DNA of 64,000 bases from Toxorhynchites rutilus septentrionalis. Lineage: Eukaryota > Arthropoda > Insecta > Diptera > Culicidae. Shown one piece after another: positions 22,857 to 32,237 of the stretch (its first letter is position 1; every line of letters starts with the position of its first letter). The stretch is taken from assembly GCF_029784135.1 (NCBI RefSeq), contig NC_073745.1, positions 160,345,335 through 160,409,334 on the forward strand. The letters are read 5' to 3'. The notes below the pieces were generated by a model. It saw only the letters and a list, made by a program, of their open reading frames with translations, did not search any database and was not told where the DNA came from. A program made the position numbers and the translations under genes.

Positions 22857-23431
22857 ACAAAATTATCTTCAATCTAAAGAGTTTATTGTTTTGTTATCAC
22901 TCGATATCCCCATCTTGTTCGGCTAAACCTTTCTGTTTAGCGATTGCATTTGCCACTCGCCACAGCTTTCACAGTTGGAAAATTTCTTCCCATCCAGCTT
23001 GTGACATATTTTACAGTAAATTACATTCAATGGCACGTCGCATTACCACCACTCAGTATCGGATTGGAGGTAATTTTAACCTGCAATTGAACATTTGCGA
23101 TGGCAGTGGTACAGTGTCGACTTTCCATGTGGGGTCATAGTTTGGACCCCGAACTCTATGTTTACAAAAATGTCCAACTAAATATGTCGCATTACAGGTC
23201 CGTCCAATTAGCTAAATGTCGAGATAAGTGTAAATTACTGTACTTTCAATCTAGAAGCAATTTAAGAATTGGTGAAAATCAATAAGCTCAGAACAACTGC
23301 CAAATTCACATACTCATCATATCTTGGCGAGCAAATTATGAAAAAATCAATTTGTGTTTTATTATTATTTTGGATATTGTTTTAGAAAGCATTGAACTGT
23401 ATTTCCTAAACTCTTTTTTGGAAGGTTTAAT

Positions 23432-23447
23432 GGCCCTGAAAAGCGCC
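23432..23447 (-). terminator. histone-type 3' stem-loop after the inner H2A copy (left arm)
   Basis: On the minus strand the sequence is GGCGCTTTTCAGGGCC: one mismatch in the stem, TTTC loop. It lies about 200 bp downstream of the last H2A-like codons and mirrors 27745-27760. Confidence 0.7.
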
Positions 23448-23639
23448 TTGTTTTATGGAATGGTTCCAATTTAGAAAACTTAGAAATCTTGGTTTAAAAA
23501 AAAAACCATTTCGAACGCCCTCGATGCCGCCTTGTTCTGGATTTGTCACCAAAGCAGTTTGTATAAAGAACAAACTTTTTTTCTTCTGCTACCTGATGCC
23601 GTTTTGCGATTGCGTTTGCCACTCGCTACTCGCTGCAAC

Positions 23640-23879
23640 TGCCTGTTGTTGTCTTGATGTGTTCTGTTCTGAATGCGGTTTTTCTTATCGTCGCGAGCTG
23701 CTTTACCAGCCAACTCGATCACTTCGGCGGCCGAAACTATATAACGCCGGCTAGGTGGACTGGTGCACTGGTACTAACGCGCTCGGCCTAGCTACCTTTG
23801 CGGGGAACTCCAGATCAACACGATTCGAGCGGTATTTTGCCTTCCCCTTCACTTTTCCTCCTTTACCATGTCCAGACAT
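23640..23879 (-). pseudogene. histone H2A pseudogene, inner copy, left arm
   Basis: This is the best preserved H2A copy. The minus strand starts at an ATG (23877-23879) reading MSGHGKGGKVKGKAKYRSNR, almost the canonical H2A tail, then LEFP. A deletion and frameshift remove most of the RIHRLL region. AER-S-SAPVHQ-like codons (RKGNYAERVGAGAPVYL in H2A) and then SAAEVIELAGKAARDDKKN follow in a different frame. The family's C-terminal half after KKTRI is replaced by unrelated sequence. A 5' leader with a CCAAT box upstream and a histone stem-loop downstream complete a former gene. It cannot make a functional H2A. Confidence 0.88.
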
Positions 23880-23958
23880 GGCTGCTTGGGTTGGTTTGTT
23901 GATGTGTTGTGATGCGAACCGATGTGGTGTACGGTTTGAATGAGAATGATCGTTACGG

Positions 23959-24151
23959 AAGGAAGGAAGGTATTGTATTATAAAGACTTTGCAGTTCATT
24001 CGTCTCTAGCCTTGAGAAAGGCCCTTTGAAAACTCTACTCTATTCTACTCCAGCGCTACCACCTCCGCCCTCTTGCCTTGAGAAAGGCACTCGATCCCTC
24101 GCCGTCCAGCTCGTCCAGCAACGATGTTGTCCAGTCGGTGTCCACACAAAG
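23959..24151 (-). mobile_element. 193-bp retroposon-like insertion with 14-bp target duplication
   Basis: AATGATCGTTACGG flanks the insert on both sides (23945-23958 and 24152-24165), and the equivalent right-arm site near 27230 has one copy and no insert. The left end of the insert is (AAGG)n, so on the minus strand it ends in a CCTT-repeat tail. Part of it (CCGTCCAGCTCGTCCAG and ACGATGTTGTC) is shared with 60698-60750 in the 60-kb tandem region. Confidence 0.8.
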
Positions 24152-24340
24152 AATGATCGTTACGGCAGCGGAGCGGGGATTTTTAAGCTGTCTGGCTGGC
24201 TCGAGAATTACGCATGTGTGAGACTGCGACCAATGTTTCGTTCATTTTTTTCTTTTTCCTTTCCAATCGTGCTTCATTCTATTTCGCTGCTGCTCTGGTT
24301 GCCCGTTTTGGTCGGTACGATTTGAGGAGCACAAAATGGA

Positions 24341-24345
24341 CCAAT
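24341..24345 (-). promoter_or_regulatory. CCAAT box region of the inner H2A promoter (left arm)
   Basis: GGACCAATCAAAAATGGGC, conserved in the mirror position 27037-27050, lies about 270 bp (excluding the insert) upstream of the inner H2A ATG. Histone promoters often carry CCAAT. The orientation of activity is inferred from the gene. Confidence 0.5.
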
Positions 24346-24612
24346 CAAAAATGGGCCCATAGTGCATTTTGACAATGCTTGATATTTCACAATTATTCAA
24401 TTATTTATCTCAAGAAAAATTAAATGTTATTCGTTATGATAGATGCGTAGATATATTTCCTATCAATTGATGCAAAAACCTTTGCGATCTATTGAGAAAT
24501 GCTCGAGTTTTAAGCGTTCCAAATCTTGCATTTTTTCCTACTTGTTCAGTGCCTAGATTTCCATTTCACCCCCTATATCTTCCGGTTAGACGTAGTCCTA
24601 CGTCAAAAAATT

Positions 24613-26776
24613 GTCATTTTCAAAAGGGAAGCCTAATTGTTTTTCGAATATTTCAAGTATGCAAAGTTGCTTAAATGACGCATGTCTTTACACCCACAAC
24701 GTTTCACTACTATCTGAGATGGTGCTGCCAACGGCCAGTCGAGTTGGCATTAAATTCGTCAAATAGCTTAGCTCTTCATAGATATAAACCTAAGTCTAAT
24801 AAATCCATAACTACAAAAATATATTATGGATAAACATAATATTTTCTCCTACGTTGCCATGTTGTTCGAAACATTCTTGTAGAGGGTTGTAATTTCGTTT
24901 TAGCCAGAAGATGTATATTAAGTATCCTATGGCCAAGAGCGCTGTCTTGGGAAGTTCGTGTAGCTGCGGTTATAAATTGATCATCAGTCAGTTAAATTCT
25001 TTAATTGTGTTACGACCCCTCGGTCGGCGCATCTCCAAAACGCGAGCGGAGCGACAGAAAACTCGCCCGACAACGAGAAATGTCAAACGCCAGAACAACA
25101 AAAAGTTATATCACTGTTAAACACAATAGAGTTGAACAATATTAACCATATGAATAAGAGTTTTTGAGGTGATACGAGGATACACTTACGTGCTACGTTA
25201 CATTTACTTTTTAAACCTAGTTATAAACTAATTACGCTACTTACGGCCTACATACTTGGTAAATACCACTAAAGTGGCACTGTTTGTTTCTTAATTGCTA
25301 TGTATCTATGCTAATTTAAGTACATGTATTAGGGTTAGAATTCGCCACTATTGTATTGAATTTTAAAGCTATTCGAATTCTAAATCTTAGTAAAAGGTAA
25401 GGAAACGAAATTAAACATGTACAACTAAATTTCGCTAAGGAAACTCTTCCACTTTGTACAGGAGCATTTCCATCCAGTGTAAATTACACGTTAACAGATT
25501 ATAAGTGAATAGAACCATCAGGGATAAAAGAAACCCTAAACGTAGGTTGTCGATGGATTATAATCAACACCCAATTGTAACGTTTGTAAATTACAGGAAG
25601 TTTTTAATATACGTTTCTACGTTATTCAAAAATTCGGACTTATTCTCATCCCTGCTGTCGTTGACCACACGTCAACAAATTGCATTTTTAACATTACCAA
25701 ACAACATGCTGTATATCATGATTTCCTGGACCACAATTACATAAATTGTTATTAGCAAGACGTACATGATAAAAAATGGAATTGATCCCGATTCGATTGG
25801 ACAACAACCTGAAAATCAATCTAATGAAATCCCTATCAGCGTTTAACCTTTTGAACCAGACTCTCATCAAATCTTTGGGGAGAATAGAATAAAACCATCC
25901 AAGATCATCCCTCCATTGATTATGTCAACTGATAAATGCCTATTACCGGCAAATAAAGAGTAATTCATAATACACATCGAGTCATATTGTGAGCTAACGC
26001 CCGAGTTGTAAGCAAAAAGATTGCTCGTTACGTTGTGGGGGAAAACGAATAGCATAAAGTCACCCCCCTATGTAGAAGTCAAAGACGTAGTCCTACGTCA
26101 ACAGTAGTTTTTTTTCAGAACTGAGTTGAAATTGAGTTTTTCAAAAAAAAATGAGAGTTTTTGCCACGAAGTTCATACTTTTTGATTTTTATTATGATAG
26201 AACAATCTGAATTTTCGACGAAAGCCTATGGTTCGAAATGTGAAATGACAATTGCAAAACATGATTCAGAAAAATTCATGAATGGTCAACGAATGTAGTA
26301 AAGGAATAATGGAATCAAAATAATGAATATTCCATATTACAGGTCGAACTCGATTATATACAGTTTGGATTTTTTTTTTATATTTCAAATATGACTTATT
26401 TCACGAAGAAATGTAACCTTTCAACATTAAAATGTAATTTAAGTGGCTGTTACATGTACAGTAAATAAAAAATAATGATTTTCGAAGATTTTGCTTGAAT
26501 TTTCACCAAAAATTGTTTATACTGATATTGCAGCCAAATTAAGCAGCCATTTAGAATCCGGAATCACAAAACCAGCTGTATTTCGGGATTGGTTGAAGGT
26601 ACAACACTAGTTTTAGCATCACAATACATATAATCAAAAAAAAAATATTGAAAAAAAATTTCCTTTACACTTTGGAAATGTGTACGTTATATCGAGGTAA
26701 AATGTACGTTATATCGAGTGACGTTATATCGAGGGTACGTTATAACGAGGGTACGTTATATCGAAGTTTCCCTGTA
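24613..26776. other. central spacer of the giant inverted repeat
   Basis: These 2.16 kb hold module R copy 3 (24640-24725, minus), a possible solo-LTR-like start (TGTTACGACCCCTCGGTCGG at 25008; no matching end or target duplication found), and an extra GACGTAGTCCTACGTC at 26084-26099 preceded by CACCCCCCTAT. A pogo-type end TACAGGTCGAACTCGATTAT lies at 26339, and a CGTTATATCGAG tandem at 26690-26775. I recognise no gene. Confidence 0.55.
26690..26775. repeat. GTACGTTATATCGAG tandem and probable transposon end
   Basis: Five degenerate copies of (G)TACGTTATATCGAGG run in series and end in GAAGTTTCCCTGTA. On the minus strand this reads TACAGGGAAACTTCGATATA. A CAG start next to TA fits a pogo-type terminal repeat, but its partner end was not found nearby. 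Confidence 0.65.
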
Positions 26777-27043
26777 AATTTTTTGACGTAGGACTACGTC
26801 TAACCGGAAGATATAGGGGGTGAAATGGAAATCTAGGCACTGAACAAATAGGAAAAAATGCAAGATTTGGAACGCTTATAACTCGAGCATTTCTCAATAG
26901 ATCGCAAAGGTTTTTGCATCAATTGATAGGAAATATATCTACGCATCTATCATAACGAATAACATTTCATTTTTCTTTAGATAAATAATTGAATAATTGT
27001 CAAATATCAAGCATTGTCAAAATGCACTATGTGCCCATTTTTG

Positions 27044-27048
27044 ATTGG
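27044..27048 (+). promoter_or_regulatory. inverted CCAAT box of the inner H2A promoter (right arm)
   Basis: ATTGG inside TTTTTGATTGGTCCATTTTG, mirrored at 24341. About 260 bp downstream begins the H2A-like tail. Leader-like sequence (CATTCTCATTCAAACCGT) lies between. Confidence 0.5.
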
Positions 27049-27303
27049 TCCATTTTGTGCTCCTCATATCGTACCGACCAAAACGGGCAACCAGAGCAGC
27101 AGCGAAATAGAATGAAGCACGATTGGAAAGGAAAAAGAAAAAAAAAGAACGAAACATTGGTCGCAGTCTCACACATGCGTAATTCTCGAGCCAGCCAGTC
27201 AGCTTAAAAATCCCCGCTCCGCTGCCGTAACGATCATTCTCATTCAAACCGTACACCACATCAGTTCGCATCACAACACATCAACAAACCAAACCAAGCA
27301 GCC

Positions 27304-27580
27304 AAATCTGGACATGGCAAAGGAGGAAAAATTAAGGGAAAGGCAAACCCGCTCGAATCGTGTCGGTCTGGAGTTCCCCGCAAGGGTAGCTAGGCCGAGC
27401 GCATTAGTACCAGTGCACCAGTCCACCAAGCCGGCGTTATATAGTTTCGGCCGCCGAAGTGATCGAGTTAGCTGCCAAAGCTGCTCGCGCCGAAAACAAA
27501 ACCCGCATTCGGAACAGAACACATTCGGTTCGGTGGACATCAAGTCAACTGGCAGTTGCAGCGAGTGGTGAGTGGCAAAC
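27304..27580 (+). pseudogene. histone H2A pseudogene, inner copy, right arm
   Basis: The plus strand reads SGHGKGGKIKGKA (the ATG is replaced by AAA). A frameshift follows, then RKGS-stop-AERI and a SAPVHQAGV-like stretch (GAGAPVYLAAV in H2A). Another shift leads to SAAEVIELAAKAAR and NKTRI. The order and spacing match H2A from its tail to the end of the histone-fold centre, after which the sequence is unrelated. A stem-loop follows at 27745. The lost start, an in-frame stop and frameshifts make it a pseudogene. Confidence 0.87.
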
Positions 27581-27744
27581 GCAATCGCAAAACGGCAGCT
27601 GGTAGCAGAAGAAAATAGTTTGTTCTTTATACAATCTGCTTCGGTGGCAAATCCAGAACAAGGCGGCATCGAGGGCGTTCGAAATGGTTTTTTTCAAAAC
27701 CACGAGTACAAAGTTTTCTAAATTGGAACCATTCCATAAAACAA

Positions 27745-27760
27745 GGCGCTTATCAGGGCC
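27745..27760 (+). terminator. histone-type 3' stem-loop after the inner H2A copy (right arm)
   Basis: GGCGCTTATCAGGGCC, one stem mismatch and loop TTAT in place of TTTC. It is the mirror of 23432-23447. Confidence 0.62.
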
Positions 27761-28354
27761 ATTAAACCTTTCAAAAAAGAGTTTACGAAATATAGTTCAA
27801 TGCTTTCTAAAATAATATCCAAAATAATAATAAAAAACAATTTGATTTTTTCATAATTTGTTTGCCAGGATCTGCTGAGTATGTGAATTTGGCAGTTGTT
27901 CTGAGCTTATTGATAGTTGGGGACTTTCCTGATTATTCAATTTACACCAATTCTTAAATTGTTTCCAGATTGAAAGTACAGTAATTAACAATTAGTTCGA
28001 CATTTAGCTAATTGGACGGACATGTAATGCGACATAATTAGTTGGACATTTTTGTAAACATAGAGATCCAAATTATGACCCCACATTGAAAGTCGACACT
28101 GTACCACTGTCATCGCAAATGTTCAATTACAGGTTAAAATCGCCTCCAATGCGACACTGAGTGGTGCTTCGGCACGTCGCATTGAATGTAATTTACTGTA
28201 CAACATGTCACAAAGCTGGATGGGAAGAAATTTTCCAACTGTGAAAGCTGTGGCGAGTGGCAACAAATCGCTAAACAGGAAGGTTTAGCCGAACAAGATG
28301 GGGATATCGAGTGATAACAAAACAATAAACTCTTTAGAATGAAGATAATTTTGT

Positions 28355-28370
28355 GATCCTGAAAAGGACC
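28355..28370 (-). terminator. histone-type 3' stem-loop, right arm, divergent unit
   Basis: The minus strand reads GGTCCTTTTCAGGATC, the exact mirror of 22841-22856. The unit it ends would run from about 28560 to 28370 on the minus strand, back to back with the outer H2A copy, as H2A and H2B usually are. No H2B codons were recognised. Confidence 0.65.
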
Positions 28371-28530
28371 CTTTTTAGCCTGCATGTGAATCCAACGAGC
28401 GAACAAATCGTAATGAATGTATTTTTTTGCCATCGCTGCCTTTTAACGCTCATTCGTTCGTCTCGTTGGACTCGTCCCTTTGGCTGAGTCTGCCGATTTG
28501 TCTCTATCCTGTGAGCGTGTACCGCTAGAG

Positions 28531-28536
28531 TATAAA
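28531..28536 (+). promoter_or_regulatory. TATA box upstream of the outer H2A copy (right arm)
   Basis: TATAAA in CTAGAGTATAAAGTGCG, about 140 bp upstream of the first H2A-like codons, mirrored at 22674. Confidence 0.6.
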
Positions 28537-28667
28537 GTGCGTGGATCCAAAAAAATATCTCATTTTCTTTCAAACCGTAAACCAGTGTGGTTGTACGGCA
28601 TCGTTTAGCATCGCATCGCATCACATCATAAAAAGAAAACAAGCAGCAACGTGGACGTGTTGACGTA

Positions 28668-28960
28668 ACAAAGGAGGACAAGTTAAGGGAAAGGCAAAGT
28701 CTCACTCGAACCGTGCATGTTTCCAGTTCCCTGTTGGTCGCATTCATTGATTGCTCCGCAAGGGTAACTAGGCCGAACGGATTGGTGCCGGAGCACCAGT
28801 ATACCTAACAGCGGTTATAGAGTTTCGACCGTCGGAGTGCTCGAGTTGGCTTGCAAAGCTGCTCACGACAATCAGAAAACATGATCAAGAACAGAGCAGC
28901 TTCGGTTCGGCGCTCGTCAAGGCAACAACTAGTTTCAGCGAGTGGCAAACGCAATCGCAA
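28668..28960 (+). pseudogene. histone H2A pseudogene, outer copy, right arm
   Basis: One frame reads [20 protein letters not shown] then PVGRIH, a stop, LLRKGN, a stop, and AERIGAGAPVYLTAVIEF. This is colinear with nearly the whole first half of H2A, and two stop codons stand where Arg and Tyr belong. Past IEF the frame is lost; a second frame gives a weak VLELACKAAHDNQKT match. The rest (to the stem-loop at 29038) is not H2A-like. The start codon is missing. This copy keeps the RIH region that both inner copies have lost. Confidence 0.9.
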
Positions 28961-29037
28961 AACGGCAGCAGGTAGAAGAAAGACAAAGTTTGTTTATACA
29001 GACCGCTTTGGTGGCAAAACCAGCCACCGTAAAACAC

Positions 29038-29053
29038 GGCGCTTTACAGGGCC
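29038..29053 (+). terminator. histone-type 3' stem-loop after the outer H2A copy (right arm)
   Basis: GGCGCTTTACAGGGCC; the loop is TTAC. It lies about 80 bp beyond the last H2A-associated sequence. The left arm has lost its counterpart. Confidence 0.6.
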
Positions 29054-29740
29054 ATTAAACCATTCAAAAAAGAGTTATTAAAAGTTTTTCACAATACCAA
29101 TGCATTCTAAAGTGACATAATATGACATATAATATAAACTGTTTTGTTTTGTTTATGCTTGTTCTTGAACAGGTTGGGGTTTTTTAAATTGATTATTCAG
29201 TTTTCACAAACCCATGTATAGTTTCCGAATTAAAAGTGGCTTCAAATTACAACACATTGTATGCAGGATGGCATTAACGAATTTTCTCGGTAGCAAGAAC
29301 TGCTTTCTTTGGTTGACTGACTGACGTTACATCTGCATTGTATAGGAAAATAACTAAGGAGCAACATGATGAGCTATGTATTTCCTGCTGCTCTGTTCTT
29401 ATTTTAAGTTCTTATAGTTCGTTTATTTTTCAACAGATCGTCTCCAAAACCTCAGTTCTTTTTTATTTTTATTTACTTTGTTTACGGATACTACAAATCT
29501 TACAATTCATTCGTCTCCGAAACCACAGTTTAAGGTACGGTAATGTGCTCAATAATGAAATATATGATAGTGAATGTGTTGATGACTACCTATGCATTCC
29601 CTATCACAGCCATCATTTTGATTGTACGATATATGCATACGCCGAAAGATGCCCGGCGTTGAGCATTTAATAAGTACAAAGCCTTTAGAAAAAAATCAAG
29701 AATCAAGTTTGTAAAAAAAACGCAAAAACACAACACCAAA

Positions 29741-29756
29741 GGTTCTTTTCAGAACC
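29741..29756 (+). terminator. histone-type 3' stem-loop (outermost, right)
   Basis: GGTTCTTTTCAGAACC: perfect 6-bp stem, TTTC loop, preceded by ACACCAAA, as at replication-dependent histone 3' ends. No histone codons are recognisable in the 600 bp before it. Confidence 0.75.
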
Positions 29757-29932
29757 CCCAACATGTTCATAAAAAGTAAACAGTAAAGTAATTCATTTTT
29801 CAGGTAGATAGGTAGGTAGAAGAAAATAAAACAATATAATTAAAATATATATTTAGCAAAAGCTGTCCCCTTTGTATAGTCCTACGTCACTCCGGTTATG
29901 TCCCCGACATTACCCACCCGTCTTTTTTTTGA

Positions 29933-30003
29933 CTCGATTATATACAGGATTCGATTATATACAGTGAATAGAAATCAAAAACTGCATATAATCGAGTCCG
30001 CGC
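29933..30003. repeat. CGATTATATACAG pogo-type motifs
   Basis: ACTCGATTATATACAGGAT, TTCGATTATATACAGTG and an inverted GCATATAATCGAGTCCG lie within 70 bp just outside the giant inverted repeat. They are related to the terminal repeat of the MITE at 725-939. Confidence 0.6.
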
Positions 30004-30080
30004 TGCAGTAATTTATCAACATAGGCTATCACGCCCACTATTTCTTAAAAGACAAAAACAGTATAAAGGACGTTACTTAC

Positions 30081-30243
30081 TTTTAGCAGCAGCTAGAAGA
30101 TCCTTCACCTCTTTTATAATCCGTTTTATCTGTTGACTAGTCTTCTCCAATTCCTTCTCGTGCTGATTCAAATTCTCCCGGAATTCCGGACTATCCAGCA
30201 GACAGTCCGTAAATTCCAGAGGTTGCAGTTTTCCTATCACCAT
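30081..30243 (-). CDS. Graf: Graf-like RhoGAP, first coding exon (BAR domain start)
   Basis: This exon starts the BAR domain of a GRAF/oligophrenin-type Rho GTPase-activating protein. The family is a membrane-curvature-sensing BAR, PH and RhoGAP (often SH3) protein acting in endocytosis and actin control. The minus strand starts at ATG 30241-30243 in the context AAAACCATGG. It encodes 54 codons including LQPLEFTDCLLDSPEFRENL and a heptad-like HEKELEKTSQQIKRIIKEV helix, the first BAR helix. The exon ends at 30081 at the donor GTAAGTAACG (30080-30071), phase 1. The next exons would lie at lower coordinates, inside or beyond the histone inverted repeat, and I do not see them in this window. An in-frame extension upstream is possible but less like the family. 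Recognition comes from memory of the family N-terminus. Confidence 0.8.
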
Positions 30244-32234
30244 GGTTTTGACGTTTCTTTGCGTATTCTTTCGCTCACACGGACACTTTATCACCACCTA
30301 TCTACACATCCATCACACCTTCTTGTTGCAAACCTCAAACAACGATAATGATGATGATGATGATTACAATGATAACCGGACAAATGGTGCTTATCTTATC
30401 TTGCAATATTCTTCTGATTTTATTCACACCATCACTCTGCTACATCCTATCGTATCGGCATTCGTTGTGAAGGACACCAAATCATTCTCACAATGCATTT
30501 CAATCTTTTTGTCTATATTTGAGTTTTTGCTCAAAACTATCCAGCACACAAACTGTACATCATCGATGATTACTGAAAGTAAAAGCAATCGCAACGGTTT
30601 CAGCTATCATTTCTTTGCCCAGTGATAACTTTCCAGTGGTGCCAGATAAGACATGCGACGGTAGAAGTAATTAGTTTGCGTTCTGTAATCAATCTACCAA
30701 ACCTTATCGATATCACCATTATATATAAACAAATATTTGGACAACCATACGGGAATTCGTATTTATCAATACACTGTCACATATTTTGAACACCGTATAG
30801 AAATCATGACACAGATTATTTCTGAAATATCTTTAGTTTGTTCATTGACAACACTTTAATTGTAAACCAATAAAATTGCTATCAGGCTTGTCTCGAAAAC
30901 GGCTCGTTTTCGACAAATATTGAATATAACTTCCATCCTAATTTCAAATACAATTCTCGCTACCAGGCAACCAAGCTTATCACCATACACATTTTAAGCA
31001 CGAAGTCGCATATCGATCATTCTCTATATTGCATACGCGCTGCCTATTGCTGAAATGGATTTCAACACTTGTCCTGAAAAGCTACTTTGAATGCACGTAC
31101 GCAGGAGGGCAATATGTATCGGTATGCACAAACGTGATGACCTCGGCAATACCCGTAAAAAGCATTTAAACTCCACGACACAAGCTTTACCAAGCCTGGC
31201 AACACTCGCGGGAAGGCTCCTCTTCCTTCCGATCACTTCAAAACCATCATCATACAAATCAGCACCAGGCAAAAGCAATAATAAAAACAGCATTAGCACA
31301 GAAGAAAAAGAAACTCAACAGGCAGCCTCCGATAGGTATTCACACACCCCGATGGAATTTTTCTACCACTTTTGTTATGATTCATACACGCAAATCATAT
31401 CACTCAATTTTTGTAAACCAGTTTCCACCACTAGCACGGCATCCAATCCGGCTATAATTTGCACAATTTGACACCTTGCAATCCGATGTTCCACAAGGAC
31501 GCGACAGAAGTCTATGTACCCATCGTTAGGATGGCAAATTTAGTGAAAACATTGCACCAACCACTGGAAGCACTTTTTTTTGCTTTACAATTCTCTTCCT
31601 AGATATACACTGAGGAATATCAATGCGAACAGCAGATAAAAAACATCACACACACGCACACAATGCACGTACGCCAGCCAAGTGCGGAGCAAAACAGAAA
31701 ACACTCGCGCACTCATCCACGAACTAACCGAAACTGACGTAGAGAGATGAAAGAACGAGGCAAAACGTCATTTTCTATGGAATCTTTTTCCCTCTCTCGT
31801 TCGTTCGTACACATGATCGCTTAATGTTTTTTTTCCAATAAGAAACATCGAAACGGATGAGTCCATGTTGTGTTGTGCGAACATTGAACGCACCGTTCGT
31901 AAGACAGTACTACACTGCATGAAAAGTATCCATATGATGTATCATCAGAAAACATTCAATGTACGGAAAAAACATATGTTTTTCAAGAATTGTGAATTCT
32001 CTGAGTAAATCTAAGCTTTCGCTATCAATTAATTCATTTGGAAGGGAAAAAATCTACGGGTCTGTGCCTAATGGCATAAATTTCCGTGCCATAGGACTGC
32101 GATTGTTCGAAAAAATTGTATTTGAGTTTTGTTCTTTTTATAGTTCAAATCCATTCAGCAAGCGCCATTTCCCCAAAAATTTGTATTTGTTAGGAAGACA
32201 TATATTGAGGACATAAGATTAAGCTTGTGACCCA
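30244..32234. other. presumed 5' leader and upstream region of Graf; no other gene
   Basis: A (GAT)n tract lies at 30347-30364. GC content is higher than in neighbouring repeats around 31.0-31.8 kb, and (CA)-rich words occur at 31647-31665. Overlapping open frames on both strands at 31.02-31.47 kb have no recognisable domain. No TATA box could be assigned with confidence. Confidence 0.4.
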
Positions 32235-32237
32235 CTA

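Larger units (their letters stand above)
21932..24612. repeat. giant inverted repeat, left arm
   Basis: This arm is the reverse complement, with indels and rearrangement, of 26777-29930. Its outer end runs GACGGGTGGGTAATGTCGGG then GTGACGTAGGACTATAC; its inner end is GGTTAGACGTAGTCCTACG. It contains two decayed H2A copies on the minus strand, histone-type stem-loops and a CCAAT-bearing promoter. An internal direct duplication (22.14-22.29 and 22.88-23.03 kb, phrase CTTTCACAGTTGGAAAATTT) is present only here, so this arm was rearranged after the duplication. Confidence 0.9.
26777..29930. repeat. giant inverted repeat, right arm
   Basis: This is the mirror of 21932-24612 over most of its length, from GACGTAGGACTACGTCTAAC at the inner end to ATAGTCCTACGTCACTCCGG and CATTACCCACCCGTC at the outer end. 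It carries two H2A pseudogenes on the plus strand, so the H2A copies in the two arms point away from the centre. The stretch 29.05-29.73 kb is not matched by the left arm, which has instead a second copy of an inner module; this marks a local rearrangement. Confidence 0.9.

Noticed and set aside
23455..23754. 99-codon Cys-rich frame on the plus strand in the left arm
   Set aside because: It is antisense to the inner H2A copy; the same antisense reading appears from the right arm, so it follows from the H2A sequence.
25008..25590. Solo LTR suggested by TGTTACGACCCCTCGG
   Set aside because: No matching 3' end (a clear CA or ACA terminus) and no target duplication could be found.
30242..30625. 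127-codon plus-strand frame opposite the Graf exon
   Set aside because: It overlaps the Graf exon and leader on the other strand, is low-complexity (DNDDDDDYNDN from GAT repeats) and has no domain.
31024..31471. Opposed frames of 91 and 126 codons in the Graf upstream region
   Set aside because: Neither has a recognisable domain, and each is the complement of the other. The hydrophobic start of the minus frame alone does not support a signal peptide.
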